This document shows positions 46,001 to 53,700 of a stretch of 64,000 bases of DNA, in pieces; position 1 is the stretch's first letter; every line of letters begins with the position of its first letter. The stretch covers positions 2,624,789 through 2,688,788 of the forward strand of contig NZ_CM001776.1 in the NCBI RefSeq assembly GCF_000332275.1. The letters are read 5' to 3'. The stretch comes from Synechococcus sp. PCC 7336 (GTDB taxonomy: Bacteria; Cyanobacteriota; Cyanobacteriia; Thermostichales; PCC-7336). Made by a program: the position numbers and the translations under genes. Below the pieces are notes generated by a model. It did not search any database and was not told the DNA's origin. It saw only the letters and a program-made list of their open reading frames with translations.

Positions 46001-46319
46001 ATACGGTCTGGGGCTAGTCTTCGCAACCCAAGCACCCAAGAGTATCGACCACAATATCGTAGCGAACTGTTCGACCCAGTTTTACGGGCGAGCAAATTCC
46101 CCCGCCGCGATCGCGGCTATTAAGGAGCAACTCAATCAACGAGGCGGCGGCGGCCACGATCTAGCAAGACTGGCTAAAGGCCAGTTTTACGTTGTCGGGG
46201 AAACGATCGCCACGCCAACAAAGATCCAGGCTCCACTTTGTCTGTCCTATCACCCTCAAAGTCCACTGGATGAATTAGAAGTCCTTGCCAGAGCCAAAGT
46301 GCATCGGAAGTCCCTTTAA
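43050..46319 (+). CDS. Dual NTPase: AAA-type domain fused to HerA-like DNA motor
   Basis: A 1089-residue protein with two P-loop modules. The N-terminal one has Walker A GQAGAGKT (72-79) and Walker B VLALDQLD (246-253), with a long helical insert. After about 300 residues and a Pro/Ser/Asn-rich linker (about 625-675), the second module has GSGSGKT (705-711), VIDCANDLARMGD, GNPLNLEPIPDL, Walker B LLVIDEAKDF (Asp957/Glu958), the sensor stretch GLVFATQAPKSIDHNIVANC and a GGGGHDLARLAKGQF ending, the layout of HerA/FtsK-like translocases. Such motors pump duplex DNA and pair with nucleases in several defence systems. The fusion of two NTPases is uncommon. GTG 43050 overlaps the previous stop. I cannot assign it to a named system. 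Confidence 0.82.
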   Translation: MMVMADRKQVPSLQALAATDFDWTMHLKSVWRDSNSDVEGVHRDKRDKIARELKRLQGTKNPNSPLGMIFVGQAGAGKTHLLSAVRKQALAQNFGFVLADMTDVRDFWETILQGYVSSLQEADASGQPQSQRLIEFLIQQLGIPISLQKFSNAEPPALKKYTNVVLKTMFDIAPQEVRKFQDVIRALLLLNSNDFAASELGYNWLQGLAIEEAGRAEFGFSQAIAKHHSNIVEGLSWLMSLRGPSVLALDQLDAIIAQHNIAIGSNVDEEMLDEQRVSKSIIEGIAGGLMELRDKTRRTLIVLSCLEGTWAILNDKAVSPAHDRFQPPILLGPVLSDKNASQIVELRLQEAYQNFNFNPPYPTWPFTQQFFEAAKGEYPRSILKCCDLHREQCLSKGEITELSSLISPPPIIDPSPIEISKFDRELEEAKKRVDLEVLRDETNEDRVFGSLLQTAGDCLVTENSTPDSVDALVDVDFPGGKSYKTLHARLRLVFHNEDDREKHLCLRVLQKKNSNAYKARLKAAMTASGIDRALSFRKLGLVRTLDLPGGAATQKLTREFEDNGGLFLYPAEDEMRTLGALHQLTRNRSSEFDEWLRKRRPVSQLTCFKDAVDWLFEGAIAEPVGVPAPSLGGSSTTETPSRTNGSHSISNSGAPAPSTTNNPPPGSPPGPRDLPIGARLIGDRPRETLSLKVENLTKHAVVLAGSGSGKTVLVKRLVEEAALMGIPSIVIDCANDLARMGDRWPTHPESWRNEDDRKEAQYCQQAEVVVWTPGREDGNPLNLEPIPDLAAVARDPSELNRAADMARDTLQEIVAPGNSQTAILKRGILKAALEYFAKDGGGNLTDFVELLSELPPEAGGGIAKADKKARDMADTLRAEILNNPLLRHSGSALDPAILFGLNSQSGKTRISIVNFVGLSGLNAQQQFLNQLSMTLFTWIKKNPAPADQSLRGLLVIDEAKDFIPSQRTSPCKDNINRLAAQARKYGLGLVFATQAPKSIDHNIVANCSTQFYGRANSPAAIAAIKEQLNQRGGGGHDLARLAKGQFYVVGETIATPTKIQAPLCLSYHPQSPLDELEVLARAKVHRKSL

Positions 46320-46376
46320 ACAGGAAGTGAATGGAGGCCGAGATAAACTGGCTTGCGAATTGGGATCGCGATCGCC

Positions 46377-47177
46377 CTAGGCAGTTTGTCGATCGCCATC
46401 GAGCATCGACGGCAACTCTTCAACCGTTGCGGGAGCCACTGGCAAGACCGACAGATCGAGATAAAACTCCTCCTGCTGGAGCTGAACCTGCGATCGCGAG
46501 GCCATCATCAACAAGGCCCAGAACACGGCTGCAAAACTGGCCTTGCCGGGATATAGCTCCTGTTGGATAGCAAAGAGATTGTCTAGACTCATGCAAGCCG
46601 AATGCTGCCAGGTCTGGGCCAAAATTGGTTCGAGTAGAGACACCGTTTCTGCCAGATTTTCGGCGTGGGACAGTTGCGCGATGCTGGTCAAACGCTCGCC
46701 GCGCGGTTGAGGTTTGGGGCGAGTGCGTTTGGGCCGCTCCTCCTGACGCTGTACGGCTTCTTCGATTGCCTGCAACTGAGCGATGATGTCTTTGAGCGTA
46801 ATGGGACGGGTGCGGTTGATACGGGCCACAGGACGCGGTCGCAATGTGTCCTCTAAAGGAATATTGGGGAGTGGCGTCACCTCCCCCTCCCAAGGCGCCT
46901 CTTCGAAGTCGTCTTCCTCCGCTGCCTCTGCTTCAGCAAGGGCGAGCGCCTTGAGATAGACCAGCATCGAAGCATACAAAAAAGCTTGACCGGACTCCGA
47001 CAAGTCGCGGGTGTTGGCGGTAGGAGCCAAATTCACCAGAAACCGGTCGATCGCGTCAATGACATTCACGTCCCACGGATCGATTTCCCCTCGTTCTGCC
47101 AATTCGATCAGTAAGGCGATCGCCTCTTCGGCCAGCGACGCAGCCACGTTAACTATTCCAGATACTGCCATCACCAT
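46377..47177 (-). CDS. scpA: Segregation and condensation protein A
   Basis: A 266-residue kleisin-type protein. The N-terminal SLAEEAIALLIELAERGEID then PWDVNVIDAIDRFL and the SGQAFLYASMLVYLKALAL helix are typical of ScpA, as is the acidic linker. The C-terminal winged-helix half (SLDNLFAIQQELYPGKASFA, AVFWALLMMASRSQVQLQQE, EFYLDLSV) completes the family pattern. In the cell ScpA links SMC ATPase heads in chromosome condensation. It is convergent with the NTPase gene, 57 bp apart, and marks the return to core genome. ATG at 47177, GTG 47174 and ATG 47171 are all possible starts. Confidence 0.9.
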   Translation of the reverse strand: MVMAVSGIVNVAASLAEEAIALLIELAERGEIDPWDVNVIDAIDRFLVNLAPTANTRDLSESGQAFLYASMLVYLKALALAEAEAAEEDDFEEAPWEGEVTPLPNIPLEDTLRPRPVARINRTRPITLKDIIAQLQAIEEAVQRQEERPKRTRPKPQPRGERLTSIAQLSHAENLAETVSLLEPILAQTWQHSACMSLDNLFAIQQELYPGKASFAAVFWALLMMASRSQVQLQQEEFYLDLSVLPVAPATVEELPSMLDGDRQTA

Positions 47178-47434
47178 AGCCGAAGCCAGTGGGAATGGAA
47201 CACTCGGTAAAAAATGGCTCCCTATTGATAGTGCGATCGAAGGGACCGTTGCTAAATGTTTGCGCCATCAATGGCATCAGCCCTCTGCGGGGTCGGAGAT
47301 CGGTCCGCAGGCGTTAACTTGACTGGTCGGAAAAAGCGATCGAAATATAACGATTTGTTGGCCAGCGATCGGGGCATGTGCCGGGACGCAATAGACTGGC
47401 AAAACTTTGAAAGTCTTTCGATGTCGCTTGCGCT

Positions 47435-47890
47435 ATGTCCGCTTCTCTCTTGTCCATTCTGGTATTGCACGGCCCCAATCTCAATCTGCTGGGGACTCGG
47501 GAAGTCAGTACCTACGGCATCGCCAGCCTCGATCGCATCAATCAATCGTTACAAGTCCTAGCAAAGGAATTAGAGGCAACTCTCGAGATCGTGCAGTCCA
47601 ACCACGAAGGAGTTCTCATCGACGCGATTCACGCCAGCCGGGACAAACAGGTAGGATTGCTGATCAATCCCGGCGCCTATACCCACACCAGCATTGCCAT
47701 CCGAGATGCGATCGCGGGAGTAGAGATTCCTACAGTCGAAGTGCATCTGAGCAATATTCACAGGCGCGAACCGTTTCGACATCGCTCTTACATTGCACCT
47801 GTGGCGATCGGTCAGATTAGTGGCTTCGGTCCCGCAAGCTACGAGCTGGGGTTGCGGGCGTTAGCGAACTACCTGCGACAGTCCCAATGA
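47435..47890 (+). CDS. aroQ: Type II 3-dehydroquinate dehydratase
   Basis: A 151-residue enzyme of the shikimate pathway that converts 3-dehydroquinate to 3-dehydroshikimate in the cytosol. The signature [15 protein letters not shown] with catalytic Tyr27 in STYG, the [10 protein letters not shown] stretch (Asn78) and [18 protein letters not shown] (His104 and the substrate-clamping Arg) are all present, and length is normal for the dodecameric type II family. It is transcribed away from scpA; the 257-bp gap between them must hold both promoters but no clear pair was identified. Confidence 0.96.
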   Translation: MSASLLSILVLHGPNLNLLGTREVSTYGIASLDRINQSLQVLAKELEATLEIVQSNHEGVLIDAIHASRDKQVGLLINPGAYTHTSIAIRDAIAGVEIPTVEVHLSNIHRREPFRHRSYIAPVAIGQISGFGPASYELGLRALANYLRQSQ

Positions 47891-47973
47891 GTGGGCGTTG
47901 CAAACAGACGGCTGGTAACGCAAGATAATGCAAACATCTTGCAAAGAGCGGGAATTGCGCAGGCTATCCAACA

Positions 47974-48849
47974 ATGCTTAGATCGGTCTTCAGCCTCCTC
48001 CCAGTCTTAATAGCTCAAGCCGAAGCGGGCCAGAGCAGCGATATCCCATCAGGACTCATCAAGCCATTCGATTTAGGGCGATTGTTGTGGACAGTCGGGG
48101 CGATCGCGATCGCCTGGATTGCCATCGCCGCTGTCAAACGCTTCACCCATTGGCTATCCGAACGGGTGGCCCGTCGGTTTCGACTGACCTTCAAGCAATT
48201 GTTGCCCTTCTGCCAAGGGTTAATTCTGCTCATTACTGCCGTATATATCGCCAATCTGTGGCTCGATTTCTCGAACGCCAACTTTTTAGCGATTAGCGGC
48301 ACCATCGCTGTTGCCCTGGGATTTGCCTTCAAAGACTTTGTCAGCTCTGTCATTGCCGGAGCGATCGCCCTCTACGAAGCTCCCTACCGAGTCGGCGATC
48401 GCGTTCAAATTGGCGACCATTACGGCGAGGTGGTGGGTTACAGTCTGCGCACCATCCGCCTCAAAACCCCTGATGACAACATCGTTTCCATTCCCCACAA
48501 CACCAATTGGACCTCGCCCATTTCCAATGCCAACAATGGATCTCTCGAAGCTCAAGTGGTCACCGATCTCTATCTCGATTGCAGTACCGACATTCAAGCT
48601 GCCATCCGCATCCTCTATCTAGCCGCCTATACCAGCAAATACACTCAGCTCAAACTCCCCATCACCGTTGTTGCTTCCGAAACCCCTTGGTCTACACATC
48701 TCAAACTCAAAAGCTATCCAATGGATGCCCGCGATGAATTTGCTTACAAAACCGATTTACTCCTCAGGGCCAAACAGTCATTTAAAGCCTGCGGCATCGA
48801 ATATTCCCGCTTCGGAGGGCCTGAGGCAACGGGGGGAGTAGAAGGCTAA
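47974..48849 (+). CDS. MscS-family mechanosensitive channel
   Basis: A 291-residue inner membrane channel. A hydrophobic N terminus that may be a signal peptide is followed by three membrane helices: about 32-52, 69-92 and the pore-lining TM3 with ISGTIAVALGFAFKDFVSSV and IAGAIALY. The MscS beta domain follows (RVGDRVQIGDHYGEVVGYSL, RTIRLKTPDDNIVSIPHNTN) with the mixed C-terminal domain. It releases ions on osmotic downshock. It lies 83 bp after aroQ on the same strand and could be co-transcribed with it. Confidence 0.92.
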   Translation: MLRSVFSLLPVLIAQAEAGQSSDIPSGLIKPFDLGRLLWTVGAIAIAWIAIAAVKRFTHWLSERVARRFRLTFKQLLPFCQGLILLITAVYIANLWLDFSNANFLAISGTIAVALGFAFKDFVSSVIAGAIALYEAPYRVGDRVQIGDHYGEVVGYSLRTIRLKTPDDNIVSIPHNTNWTSPISNANNGSLEAQVVTDLYLDCSTDIQAAIRILYLAAYTSKYTQLKLPITVVASETPWSTHLKLKSYPMDARDEFAYKTDLLLRAKQSFKACGIEYSRFGGPEATGGVEG

Positions 48850-49070
48850 ACGCTCTTTTGTCGCTCGTTTCAGTGTTTTTACTCTGTAGATGCGACTAAA
48901 GGATTGGCTTGAAGATTTAAATTTATGCAACAGCGTTCCAGTTCGATCGAATTTGATGGTAAGACAGTAGGCATCTGTACCCACGAGCGAGGGTAAATCA
49001 TTAACGATCGCCCCAATTCCATTGAGGCGAGTTGAGGTAACAGCGGAAAAGCTGCGGAGTAAGAAGCATT

Positions 49071-50129
49071 ATGCAACGGTGGATACAAGGGTTAGTGGTT
49101 GCATCGATAACGATTGTACTGGGGGGCTTAGGGGCTGGACTGAGTTCTGAACGCGATAAAAATGCCGTCTTATTCTGGAGTGTCTTGGGGGCTTTTGGGG
49201 GCGCGACGATCGCACCGGAGATCGCTCCAGTCATTGCTCGTCAACTCCAGCGCGATCGCCATGCCGCGCTCTCCACAAGTGATACACCCACGGTTTTGCC
49301 GCCTCCAACACCGCCAGAACCCTCTACCTCTCGGGAATCCAGCGCTTCAACGGCCTTTGCCCCAACCTCTGCAAACGGAGCAGCGGATAATCGTCAGCAA
49401 GACGCGATCGAATGGTTTGCCGCTAAAAGTATTTCGATCGAACCCTCGCAGCAGCAAAACTCGGGATTAAATAAAATCTTTTTTGAACATGCCGAACGAA
49501 TCGGGCAAGCGTATATCAAACATCGAGATAGCTCAATTATTGCGAATTTTTTACGGCACGTACGATGGGCTATTACAAACAGAAAAAATATTCGATTTGT
49601 TTTCAAGAAAAATGCTTCTCAAAGTGATATCAGGATTCTGACCGGATTGTGCAATTATTTGAAGAGGTCAACCTTTCTGAGTCACTATAATTACAATCGC
49701 TCGCAAAAAGTGATTTATGCTGACGTTCAAGCCGAGCGGGGAGACATTCGCTTATTTTTGACTGGGCAATGGTTCGAACAATTTATATTGCATGAAGCGC
49801 GTAAGATTCTAAATGACTCCGGTCTCGCATACGACCATCTTCTCAACCCCAAAGTCACCTTCCAAAATGAAGACTCCTATGAAGTCGATATCCTATTTTT
49901 AGTCAAGCAGGAGCCAATATTGATTGAGTGTAAAACTGGAGGCAATGCGAATGCTCACTTAAGCAAGTTTTCATCCCATTGCGATCGCCTCTCCATCAAT
50001 CCATCGAGGGCATTTCTAGTCATTCTAGATCTCGCGGAGAGTGAATTACAAACCATGAATCAGGTTTGGGAATTTCAAACTGCCAATATCTTTAACTTCC
50101 CCGACAAATTTAAGTCAATGCTCTCCTAA
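49071..50129 (+). CDS. Membrane-anchored PD-(D/E)XK nuclease, Card1/DUF1887-like
   Basis: A 352-residue protein. Two hydrophobic helices (about 6-24 and 34-50, both Gly-rich) anchor the N terminus, followed by a Pro/Ser/Thr linker (70-110). Residues 225-330 form a nuclease domain: LFLTGQWFEQFILHEARKIL, then EVDILFLVKQEPILIECKTG with Asp273, Glu286 and Lys288 as the D-ExK active site. This arrangement is close to the nuclease half of Card1/Can2 (DUF1887) proteins, but the CARF ligand-binding half is not evident; residues 120-220 may be a degenerate sensor. No CRISPR genes are nearby. A membrane-tethered nuclease suggests defence or DNA uptake control, an inference. Confidence 0.75.
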   Translation: MQRWIQGLVVASITIVLGGLGAGLSSERDKNAVLFWSVLGAFGGATIAPEIAPVIARQLQRDRHAALSTSDTPTVLPPPTPPEPSTSRESSASTAFAPTSANGAADNRQQDAIEWFAAKSISIEPSQQQNSGLNKIFFEHAERIGQAYIKHRDSSIIANFLRHVRWAITNRKNIRFVFKKNASQSDIRILTGLCNYLKRSTFLSHYNYNRSQKVIYADVQAERGDIRLFLTGQWFEQFILHEARKILNDSGLAYDHLLNPKVTFQNEDSYEVDILFLVKQEPILIECKTGGNANAHLSKFSSHCDRLSINPSRAFLVILDLAESELQTMNQVWEFQTANIFNFPDKFKSMLS

Positions 50130-50211
50130 AATCATCGAGATCGCCCTCCGACCCCCACCGTTCCACCGATCCCGCTAGGTATGATGAAGGAGCAAATATT
50201 GGCAAATCGCA

Positions 50212-51375
50212 ATGCTGGGCGAGCTAGACCCTACACTATATTTCGACCACAGTGCCACGACTCCGACTCGCCCCGAGGCGATCGCCGCCATGCAGCGAGC
50301 CATGCGAGAGTCTTGGGGAAATCCGTCCAGTTTGCACGGCTGGGGCCAGCGAGCGGCGATCGCCTTAGAGACAGCCCGACAGCAGGTTGCCGATTCGATC
50401 GAGGCCTCCAGCGATCGGATTGCCTTTACCTCGGGGGGCACCGAAGCGGACAACTTGGCAATTTTTGGCATAGCCCGTCAATACGATACTCCTCAACACA
50501 TGGCGATCTCTAGCGTAGAGCACTCAGCGGTTGAAAATGCTGCGCGACAGCTCGAACGAGAAGGTTGGCAAGTTAGCCGAGTGCCGGTGACTCGGGCAGG
50601 GCTGGCGATCCCTACAGCCTTAGCAGAAGCGTTGCGGCCCAATACGGTGTTGGTATCGATCGTCCACGGCCAAAGTGAAGTGGGCGCGATACAGCCCATT
50701 GCTCAACTGGCGGCAATCTGTCGCGAATCTGGCATCTTGTTTCACAGTGACTGCGTCCAAACTGCCGGACGGCTGCCCCTTTCGGTCAATAAACTCGGTG
50801 TCGATCTGCTCTCGCTATCCAGCCACAAGATTTACGGCCCGCAGGGGGCTGGAGCTCTGTTTGTCCGGGAAGGGGTGGAGATTGCAGCCCACCTATTGGG
50901 GGGAAAACAAGAGGGGGGCTGGAGAGCGGGGACTCAGGCATTACCGGCGATCGCGGGGTTTGGCGTGGCCGCAGAGCTAGCCCAGCAGGAACTAGAGGAT
51001 GAAGTGAGTCGATTGCGATCGCTCCAACAGCGTCTCGCCACCGCCCTCGCCCCCCTCGATTCGCTCGTGCCCACGGGTCCGCAGGCACTAGAACACCGAC
51101 TGCCCCACCATCTCAGCTACTGTACGGCAGAGCATACGGGCACTTGGCTCGTAAGGCAGCTCAGCTTAGCTGGATTCGCTATTAGCGCGGGGTCTGCTTG
51201 CAATAGCGGCCAACTGGTTCCTAGTCGAACGTTGCTGGCGATGGGGTATGAAGAGCGATTTTCTGCAGGGGGAATTAGGCTGACGTTGGGGAAGGCGACG
51301 ACTGCCGTTGCTGTCGATCGATTGGTGGAGGCGATCGCCCATCTCTTGCAGAAGTCTCCCCTTCCTATCCCTTAA
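50212..51375 (+). CDS. Cysteine desulfurase, NifS/IscS-like
   Basis: A 387-residue class V aminotransferase-fold enzyme that uses pyridoxal phosphate to take sulfur from cysteine for Fe-S clusters and other thio-cofactors. It shows the start LYFDHSATTPTRPEAIAAM, FTSGGTEADNLAIFG, SSVEHSAVENAAR, the PLP lysine Lys206 in SLSSHKIYGPQGAGAL and the active-site Cys330 in ISAGSACNSGQLVPS, and ends with IRLTLGKATT. Length is normal for group I enzymes. It stands 82 bp after the Card1-like gene; whether it is co-transcribed is uncertain. Confidence 0.94.
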   Translation: MLGELDPTLYFDHSATTPTRPEAIAAMQRAMRESWGNPSSLHGWGQRAAIALETARQQVADSIEASSDRIAFTSGGTEADNLAIFGIARQYDTPQHMAISSVEHSAVENAARQLEREGWQVSRVPVTRAGLAIPTALAEALRPNTVLVSIVHGQSEVGAIQPIAQLAAICRESGILFHSDCVQTAGRLPLSVNKLGVDLLSLSSHKIYGPQGAGALFVREGVEIAAHLLGGKQEGGWRAGTQALPAIAGFGVAAELAQQELEDEVSRLRSLQQRLATALAPLDSLVPTGPQALEHRLPHHLSYCTAEHTGTWLVRQLSLAGFAISAGSACNSGQLVPSRTLLAMGYEERFSAGGIRLTLGKATTAVAVDRLVEAIAHLLQKSPLPIP

Positions 51376-51423
51376 ACTTCGTGTACATCTGCTTGATTGT
51401 CTACTCGGGTAGGTGCTGGTGCG

Positions 51424-52191
51424 CTAGAGATCGTTTGGGGGCGGTATCAACTCTACACTGCCATCGGGAAGCTGTCGTACTTCCCCTAGTTTGGCTAATC
51501 GTTGCAAAACACTTCTGCGAGATTCAGGATCTTGAGTTCTCCGAAGAAGTTGATTCCAGACATGAAATTGTAGGTAACGACTTTCAGGTTTTTCATTGAG
51601 GCGATCGCCAATTTCGCGCCAGCTTTGTGCAGAATCTCGATTAGACACCTCGTACCAATCAGCAGCCTGGTAATACGCTTGTCTGGCAGCTTCAGTATCA
51701 GTAAGATACAAAAAATTAATTAAACCTAGGCTAAATGGCAGTCGATAAGCTCGATCGTTCCAATCTGGGTGGATATGATCTAGGCCAAATTCTATCAGTT
51801 CCTTAGCTCGCTCTGGCTGAGTAGAACGAATAGCAATTGCAGACGTTGTGACAAAGTAAACATCTTCAAAGCGAGGCTCGCTACTAGCGACGGCTTCTAA
51901 ATAAACAGGGGTAAGCGAATAACCGGACTGAAGCCTAGCAGTGTCGCCAAAATACTGAACGAAAGATAGCCACAACATAGATGCCGTCAGACCGCGAAAT
52001 CCGAGATATTTGCCTATCTCGAGTGTTGCGATCTGAGCGGTAGCACTGGCTTCTACGTCTCGAACTAGCTGTGCCTTATCCACTATCTGGGGCTTTTGTA
52101 ATGCTACTAAACCAGCGATCGAGCCGATCGCGATCAGGCAATACCAAAAAGTTTGATTGAATTTTGTGAATTGCGTCTTCTGTTCAACCAT
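51424..52191 (-). CDS. Membrane-anchored TPR-like protein of unknown function
   Basis: A 255-residue protein. ATG 52191 follows a GAGG box by ten bases and is preferred over the in-frame GTG at 52203. One membrane helix near the N terminus (FWYCLIAIGSIAGLVAL) anchors it, with the rest probably outside the cytoplasm. The remaining helices have TPR-like pairs (LTPVYLEAVASSEPRFEDVY, ERAKELIEFGLDHIHPDWND, EAARQAYYQAADWYEVSNRD). I recall similar conserved cyanobacterial hypothetical proteins but cannot name a function. It is convergent with the cysteine desulfurase gene, 48 bp apart. Confidence 0.7.
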   Translation of the reverse strand: MVEQKTQFTKFNQTFWYCLIAIGSIAGLVALQKPQIVDKAQLVRDVEASATAQIATLEIGKYLGFRGLTASMLWLSFVQYFGDTARLQSGYSLTPVYLEAVASSEPRFEDVYFVTTSAIAIRSTQPERAKELIEFGLDHIHPDWNDRAYRLPFSLGLINFLYLTDTEAARQAYYQAADWYEVSNRDSAQSWREIGDRLNEKPESRYLQFHVWNQLLRRTQDPESRRSVLQRLAKLGEVRQLPDGSVELIPPPNDL

Positions 52192-52203
52192 TAAAAATAG
52201 CAC

Positions 52204-52519
52204 CTCAAAAACGCCAAAAAGGCTGCCGACAAGAGAAATATTTTAGAAAGTCTGTGACAAGTATCAAGATATTCACGTTTCCATGCATACCAAGATTGGA
52301 GCTTACAAATCTAAGTTCTTTTGGGGCAATTACCACGTTCCAAATATGGTGATCCAAGGTTTCTGCTTACAAGTGCTTGAACATGCAGACGGCAGGAGTA
52401 TCTCAAAAAGTAACTTCTCCAAAAAGCCTAGACTGAAATCATTAAAAGCTTGTTGATTTTTCTTGAAGATTCAGCTTTTCCTCAATGGATATGAATCAAC
52501 CCAGGCTTCCACATAAAAA
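52204..52519. other. Intergenic region, no gene seen
   Basis: AT-rich spacer between the TPR-like gene and the pilin terminator. It must hold the TPR-like gene promoter. No reading frame, repeat or RNA gene was recognised. Confidence 0.5.
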
Positions 52520-52562
52520 AGTGAAAAAGGAATGCTCTATTTATAGAGAACCCTTTTTCACT
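52520..52562 (-). terminator. Rho-independent terminator of the pilin gene
   Basis: On the minus strand an 11-bp perfect stem (AGTGAAAAAGG pairing with CCTTTTTCACT) encloses a smaller CTCTAT/ATAGAG hairpin and is followed by a TTTTTTAT tract. It begins about 50 bp after the pilin stop codon. Confidence 0.85.
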
Positions 52563-52613
52563 GTTGAGATGGTTTAGATCGCTATACTTAAAGCCATTGT
52601 ATGACCAATATAT

Positions 52614-53108
52614 TTATAGGTTACAACCATCTTCCACTGAATCTGTTTCCATTCCCTTCTGATCACCTACCCCGAGTTCACAAGTAAGTGCGACCTGAGC
52701 ACCATTAATGTATTCAGGAGAATTAGCAACATCGGCTACAGTTTGGAAAATTGCTCCACTAGCGTCACTGGCCGCGAGAATCGTTGGATCGAGGTAGTTA
52801 GGCGCAGTTTGAGTCCAGGGAGCATCCATATAAGTTGGGTTCGTGCTAGTAAAAGCAAGTTGGGCACTAAAATTGGAAGGGTAACTTCCGTTATCGAAAC
52901 GGTAAATTTCAGAGGCAGTACCGACAACATCCAAACCAGCTTGTGCTTCAGCTATGCGAGCGCGGCGAACCTGATTCAAGAAAGTAGGTACTGCAACTGC
53001 AGACAGCACGCCTACAATCACAATGACAACCAACAGTTCGATCAGGGTGAAGCCTTTGGCATCCTTCAGCATTTTCTGCGCCAACTTAGCGCGAAGAGTA
53101 GAGTTCAT
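52614..53108 (-). CDS. Type IV pilin (PilA-like)
   Basis: A 164-residue pilin from ATG 53108, which is seven bases after AAGGA; an ATG at 53114 is too close to that site. A 19-residue positively charged leader ends in Gly before FTLIELLVVIVIVGVLSAVA, with the +5 Glu (Glu24) needed for prepilin peptidase processing and assembly. The long alpha helix continues through NQVRRARIAEAQAGL. The C terminus has two cysteines about 20 residues apart (CELGV...DGC) that probably close the disulfide loop of the pilin head. It could be the major pilin or a pseudopilin; the size favours pilin. A strong terminator follows. Confidence 0.9.
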   Translation of the reverse strand: MNSTLRAKLAQKMLKDAKGFTLIELLVVIVIVGVLSAVAVPTFLNQVRRARIAEAQAGLDVVGTASEIYRFDNGSYPSNFSAQLAFTSTNPTYMDAPWTQTAPNYLDPTILAASDASGAIFQTVADVANSPEYINGAQVALTCELGVGDQKGMETDSVEDGCNL

Positions 53109-53560
53109 AACCATTCCTTAGCTTTACAGTCCGAGTCAGTTTTTCCTGACGAAGATAACTTACCCACCTGTCGAACAAAATATTTCACACAGGGGGTTTT
53201 CGAGTCATTTCATTTTCGCTCCCTGTCTCACCCACCCATATGATGACTCCCCACGAGAGGTTCCCCTGTTCAATGCAGGTCTATTAGGCCCTCCTTCAGA
53301 TAAATCAGTGAAAGGCTGGACTGTATACTGAAAAGGGCTTTCAAACATTCTAAAGGGTAGCGATCGCCTGCTCTATCTTCCCCCTGCTCGGTTTTGAAGA
53401 ACTCAGGACTCCCCATCCTGACCTTTTCTGTAAACCATTGCCGAATCGGATAGGACTCAGTAGAAATACTGAGTTGATTGAGAACCTGATATCGCGACAT
53501 CGATTCTGAGCGCGCGAGAAGTTGCCTCCCAATTGCCGTTTAAGCCGTCAACTGTCCTAG
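53109..53560. other. Pilin upstream region, possible 76-codon frame
   Basis: The pilin promoter region plus sequence up to the IS66 insertion. A minus-strand frame (53270-53500, MSRYQVLNQLSISTESYPIR and on) has plausible composition but no family, and its upstream side reaches the IS insertion. It may be a small gene or the remnant of one; I do not call it. Confidence 0.4.
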
Positions 53561-53569
53561 CAGGTTCCC
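53561..53569. repeat. IS66 target-site duplication, left copy
   Basis: CAGGTTCCC immediately left of the element, identical to 55294-55302; 8 of the 9 bases are the duplication and one is ambiguous with the element end. Confidence 0.9.
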
Positions 53570-53595
53570 GTAACCGCTCACCTTCCCCCCTTGAA
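53570..53595 (+). repeat. IS66 left inverted repeat
   Basis: Begins GTAACCGCTCACCTTCCCCC; 23 of 26 positions match the reverse complement of the right end. Confidence 0.9.
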
Positions 53596-53700
53596 TGCAG
53601 CTTCCTAGATTAAGGCAGTCGCCATAAATCTCAGTGATTCTTGAACTCTGTATAGCCTGTTTAGGGCTCATACTTTGGCTATCAGACAACGGCTAGCGAG

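Noticed and set aside
53270-53500. 76-codon minus-strand frame left of the IS66 element
   Set aside because: Plausible composition but no family, no good ribosome site and adjacent to an insertion; kept only as a remark in the region entry.
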